Assembly: GCA_045629285.1 (NCBI GenBank)
Contig: JAZQQY010000035.1
Location: 124,001-188,000, forward strand
DNA from: UBA1723 sp045629285
GTDB taxonomy: Bacteria; Bacteroidota; Bacteroidia; Bacteroidales; Paludibacteraceae
Reading direction: 5' to 3'
Length of the DNA: 64,000 bases
Part shown: one piece after another, positions 62,104-64,000 of the stretch
Numbering within the stretch: position 1 is the stretch's first letter
Layout of the letters: every line of letters starts with the position of its first letter
The notes under the pieces: generated by a model
What the model saw: only the letters and a program-made list of their open reading frames with translations
What the model was told of the DNA's origin: nothing
The model's database searches: none
Position numbers and translations under genes: made by a program

Positions 62104-63036
62104 TTATTCTCCAGAAAGAGCCTTCATCAACTCATCCATGTTTGGACTCAAGATGATCTCTGTACGACGGTTCTTCTGACGAGCCTCCTTAGTGTCAGCC
62201 GGATCTAGAGGTACGTACTCAGCACGACCGCTTGCAGTGATACGGGCAGGATCGATGTTCTTGTTGCCGATCAACGCACGTACGATAGCAGTTGCACGCT
62301 TAGCAGACAAATCCCAGTTGTCTAGCAAATAACCGTTACCAGTGTAAGGAACGTTATCTGTGTGACCCTCGATAACCACATGGATATCTGTATTCTCAAC
62401 CAAGAAATCACCGATGCTGTTCAATGCCTGAACGCCCTTAGTGTCAACGTCGTAGCTACCTGACTTGAATAGCAACTTCTCATCCATAGATACGTAGACG
62501 CGTCCGTTCTTGTTAACAACCGATAGGCCCTTACCCTCGAAGTTAGTCAACGCGTCGCTCACCTTCTTCTTCAAGCTCTTCATTAGTGAATCCTGACGGT
62601 TGATCATAGCAGTAAGCTTCTGCATCTCCTTCTCCTTAGCTGATAGGCTATCCTCACGAGAAGCTAGCTTGTTCTGCATAGTCTGAAGCTGGCTCAATAA
62701 AGCCTTTACCTCACTCTCGCTACGAGAATTCTTAAGCTGATCCGCAAGTTTCTTATTTAGATTTCTCAAGCTCTCAAGATCCGATTTATTCTGAGACAAA
62801 AGTTTACCCTTCGACAAAGTATCCTTAGCCAAAGCGTCGATAGCCTCCTGCATATACTTCTTGTTAGCCTCAAGATCTGCAATAGACTGCTTATTTTCAG
62901 CAATTGTTCTTTGATTGGCTGTCTTAGCCTTATAACAATCGTCAAGTTCCTCGCTTAGTTCAACGAACTTCTTCTTTGGCACACATGAGCAAAAAAGAGA
63001 AGCAGACAATAGGAAATAAAAAATTTTTCTCATCAT
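62104..63036 (-). CDS. OmpA-family lipoprotein with coiled-coil stalk
   Basis: The 310 residues have a lipoprotein signal (lipobox FCSC near residue 18), then a long heptad region to about residue 160, and a C-terminal OmpA-like domain that binds peptidoglycan: VYVSMDEKLLFKSGSYDVDTKG near 178, VVIEGHTDNVPYTG near 220, LSAKRATAIVRAL near 243 and RRTEIILSP near 290. It should anchor the outer membrane to the cell wall, as do other OmpA/Pal and MotB-like proteins. A -7 box lies at 63072. Confidence 0.9.
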   Translation of the reverse strand: MMRKIFYFLLSASLFCSCVPKKKFVELSEELDDCYKAKTANQRTIAENKQSIADLEANKKYMQEAIDALAKDTLSKGKLLSQNKSDLESLRNLNKKLADQLKNSRSESEVKALLSQLQTMQNKLASREDSLSAKEKEMQKLTAMINRQDSLMKSLKKKVSDALTNFEGKGLSVVNKNGRVYVSMDEKLLFKSGSYDVDTKGVQALNSIGDFLVENTDIHVVIEGHTDNVPYTGNGYLLDNWDLSAKRATAIVRALIGNKNIDPARITASGRAEYVPLDPADTKEARQKNRRTEIILSPNMDELMKALSGE

Positions 63037-63071
63037 TGAATTATTTTAAGTTCTTCATTACTTTGTTAGTA

Positions 63072-63079
63072 CAAATATA
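63072..63079 (-). promoter_or_regulatory. -7 box for the OmpA-type gene
   Basis: TATATTTG on the minus strand, 36 bases before the ATG at 63036. A TTTG lies upstream at 15 bases, closer than the usual spacing. Confidence 0.45.
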
Positions 63080-63163
63080 GAAATTTGTCCATAACAAACG
63101 ATGATTTTCGTTAAATTTCTTAAATTTTCTTAAACAATCCGAATCGTATGAAGAGCTATCAGA

Positions 63164-64000
63164 CTACATTTCCGCATGGTTCATTCTCCAGTCGATTGCT
63201 CTTTGCAAGAAATCGACATATTCAGGATTCTTGCACATGCCCTTGCCTGGAGTATCAGAGATCTTAGCGACATCACCACCGTTGCACAATGTCGTCTTCA
63301 TTACTATATTCAATGGAGGGACATCAGTATCGTTTGCGATGAACGTGCCGATTCCGAAGGCTGTCTTGGCTCTACCATCGAAATACTTCTTTAGTTTAGT
63401 CGCCTTCTCAAAATTCAAGCTGTCGCTGAAAAGAAGTGTCTTTGTTGTAGGATCAATACCAAGTTTCTGATAATGAGCGATCATCTTGTCACCCCACTCG
63501 AACGGATCCCCTGAATCATGACGCACGCCACTGAACACAGTTGCAAACTCCTCATCAAAGTCACGTAGGAAACAATCGGTAGTGATGGCATCTGTAAGAG
63601 CCGTACCATTCTGCACCTTATATTCAGTCACCCAAGAGCGCAAAGCGTAAAGATTTGAATAAGCAGGATTTACAGCTCTGTTACCTTGTCCGACACACAT
63701 GATCCATTCGTGTGCCATTGTTCCGACAGGAAGAAGATTATATTTGCGTGCAAGATAGACGTTACTAGTTCCGACAAAGATTGATTTGTTATCCATCTTA
63801 GCGTTTTTCAATGCCATCACAGCCATCTCCTGACATTCAGCAGACAATCGTCGACGTAGTCCAAATTCAGAGAATGCTCCAAGTTCATAGATATTCTGCT
63901 GCAATAGATCCACCTTCTCATTTAATTTACGAGTGAATTGCTTTTTTAGGTCATCGTAATCATAGTTCATACGGAAGAAAACTTCGTTGACGATTGCCAA
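63164..64000 (-). CDS. pncB: Nicotinate phosphoribosyltransferase, C-terminal part (5' end outside window)
   Basis: PncB makes nicotinate mononucleotide from nicotinate and PRPP in NAD salvage. The frame runs from the right edge, so its start is missing; 278 residues are visible. Marks are ELGAFSEFGLRRRLS near visible residue 42 (substrate-binding Arg pair), VGTSNVYLARKYNLLPVGTMAHEW near 77 (key part GTSNVYLA), RHDSGDPFEWGDKMI near 160 and LLFSDSLNF near 190. The C-terminal end is complete with the normal phrase GDVAKISDTPGK. Confidence 0.94.
   Translation of the reverse strand: MAIVNEVFFRMNYDYDDLKKQFTRKLNEKVDLLQQNIYELGAFSEFGLRRRLSAECQEMAVMALKNAKMDNKSIFVGTSNVYLARKYNLLPVGTMAHEWIMCVGQGNRAVNPAYSNLYALRSWVTEYKVQNGTALTDAITTDCFLRDFDEEFATVFSGVRHDSGDPFEWGDKMIAHYQKLGIDPTTKTLLFSDSLNFEKATKLKKYFDGRAKTAFGIGTFIANDTDVPPLNIVMKTTLCNGGDVAKISDTPGKGMCKNPEYVDFLQRAIDWRMNHAEM

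Noticed and set aside
1..64000. tRNA or rRNA genes, insertion sequences, prophage, origin of replication
   Set aside because: All gaps were read on both strands; no cloverleaf, rRNA stretch, transposase, att site or DnaA-box cluster was recognised.

Overview
The window is a chromosomal segment of a member of the Bacteroidota, most likely the order Bacteroidales. The supporting evidence is: type IX secretion genes (porX, porW/sprE) with secreted products carrying type IX sorting domains; a hybrid two-component regulator (HTCS); Bacteroidota-type promoters (-33 TTTG, about 20 bases, -7 TAnnTTTG) before many genes; lipoproteins and outer-membrane proteins of families typical of this phylum; and base composition near 40 percent GC. 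No phage, integron, CRISPR array, rRNA or tRNA was seen. The only trace of a mobile gene is the tail of an Rpn-type nuclease.

Layout. 1-4680 (minus): a large membrane protein cut by the left edge, rlmH, a TrmH-family methyltransferase, an S41 peptidase lipoprotein and an outer-membrane-like protein. 4707-11676 (minus): corA, rsmA and the porW-porX operon. 11916-18540 (minus): a leucine operon leuA, a fused leuC-leuD, a second isopropylmalate-synthase-like gene and leuB, preceded by an 18-residue leucine-rich leader peptide and a terminator, which is a classic attenuator layout. 18660-20807: a secreted protein with three copies of a paralogous domain. 21058-30146 is mostly plus strand: queD-queE, a TPR/aspartic-protease-like protein, a heterodimeric ABC exporter, two small secreted proteins (minus) and a radical SAM protein. 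30197-40073 (minus): HD protein, SNF2 helicase, an acpH-like gene, a binding protein, a porin and an M16 peptidase, divergent from ispE at 40149. 41352-49018 (minus): an unrecognised protein, an agmatine-deiminase-type enzyme, an Rpn remnant, two tandem DUF3078-like paralogs, ribE and a type IX type-B secreted protein. 49042-59478 (minus): POT peptide transporter, HTCS regulator, AsmA-like/transglycosylase fusion, ModF-like ATPase, smpB and a Yip1-like membrane protein. 59746-64000: a BspA-like leucine-rich-repeat protein (plus), then GSCFA protein, OmpA-type lipoprotein and the partial pncB (minus).

How the parts fit. PorW (cell envelope) and PorX (cytoplasmic regulator) serve the type IX machine; the products at 28651 and 47264 look like its cargo. 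The leucine genes form one attenuated unit. Several single-gene transcripts have recognisable promoters that also settle start codons (rsmA, ribE, POT, HTCS).

At the whole-window scale two signals stand out. The palindrome GTCGAC occurs at least about 60 times, some six to seven times more than base composition predicts. A short imperfect palindrome with an asymmetric core sits just after the stop codon of several genes, always in the same orientation relative to the gene it follows.
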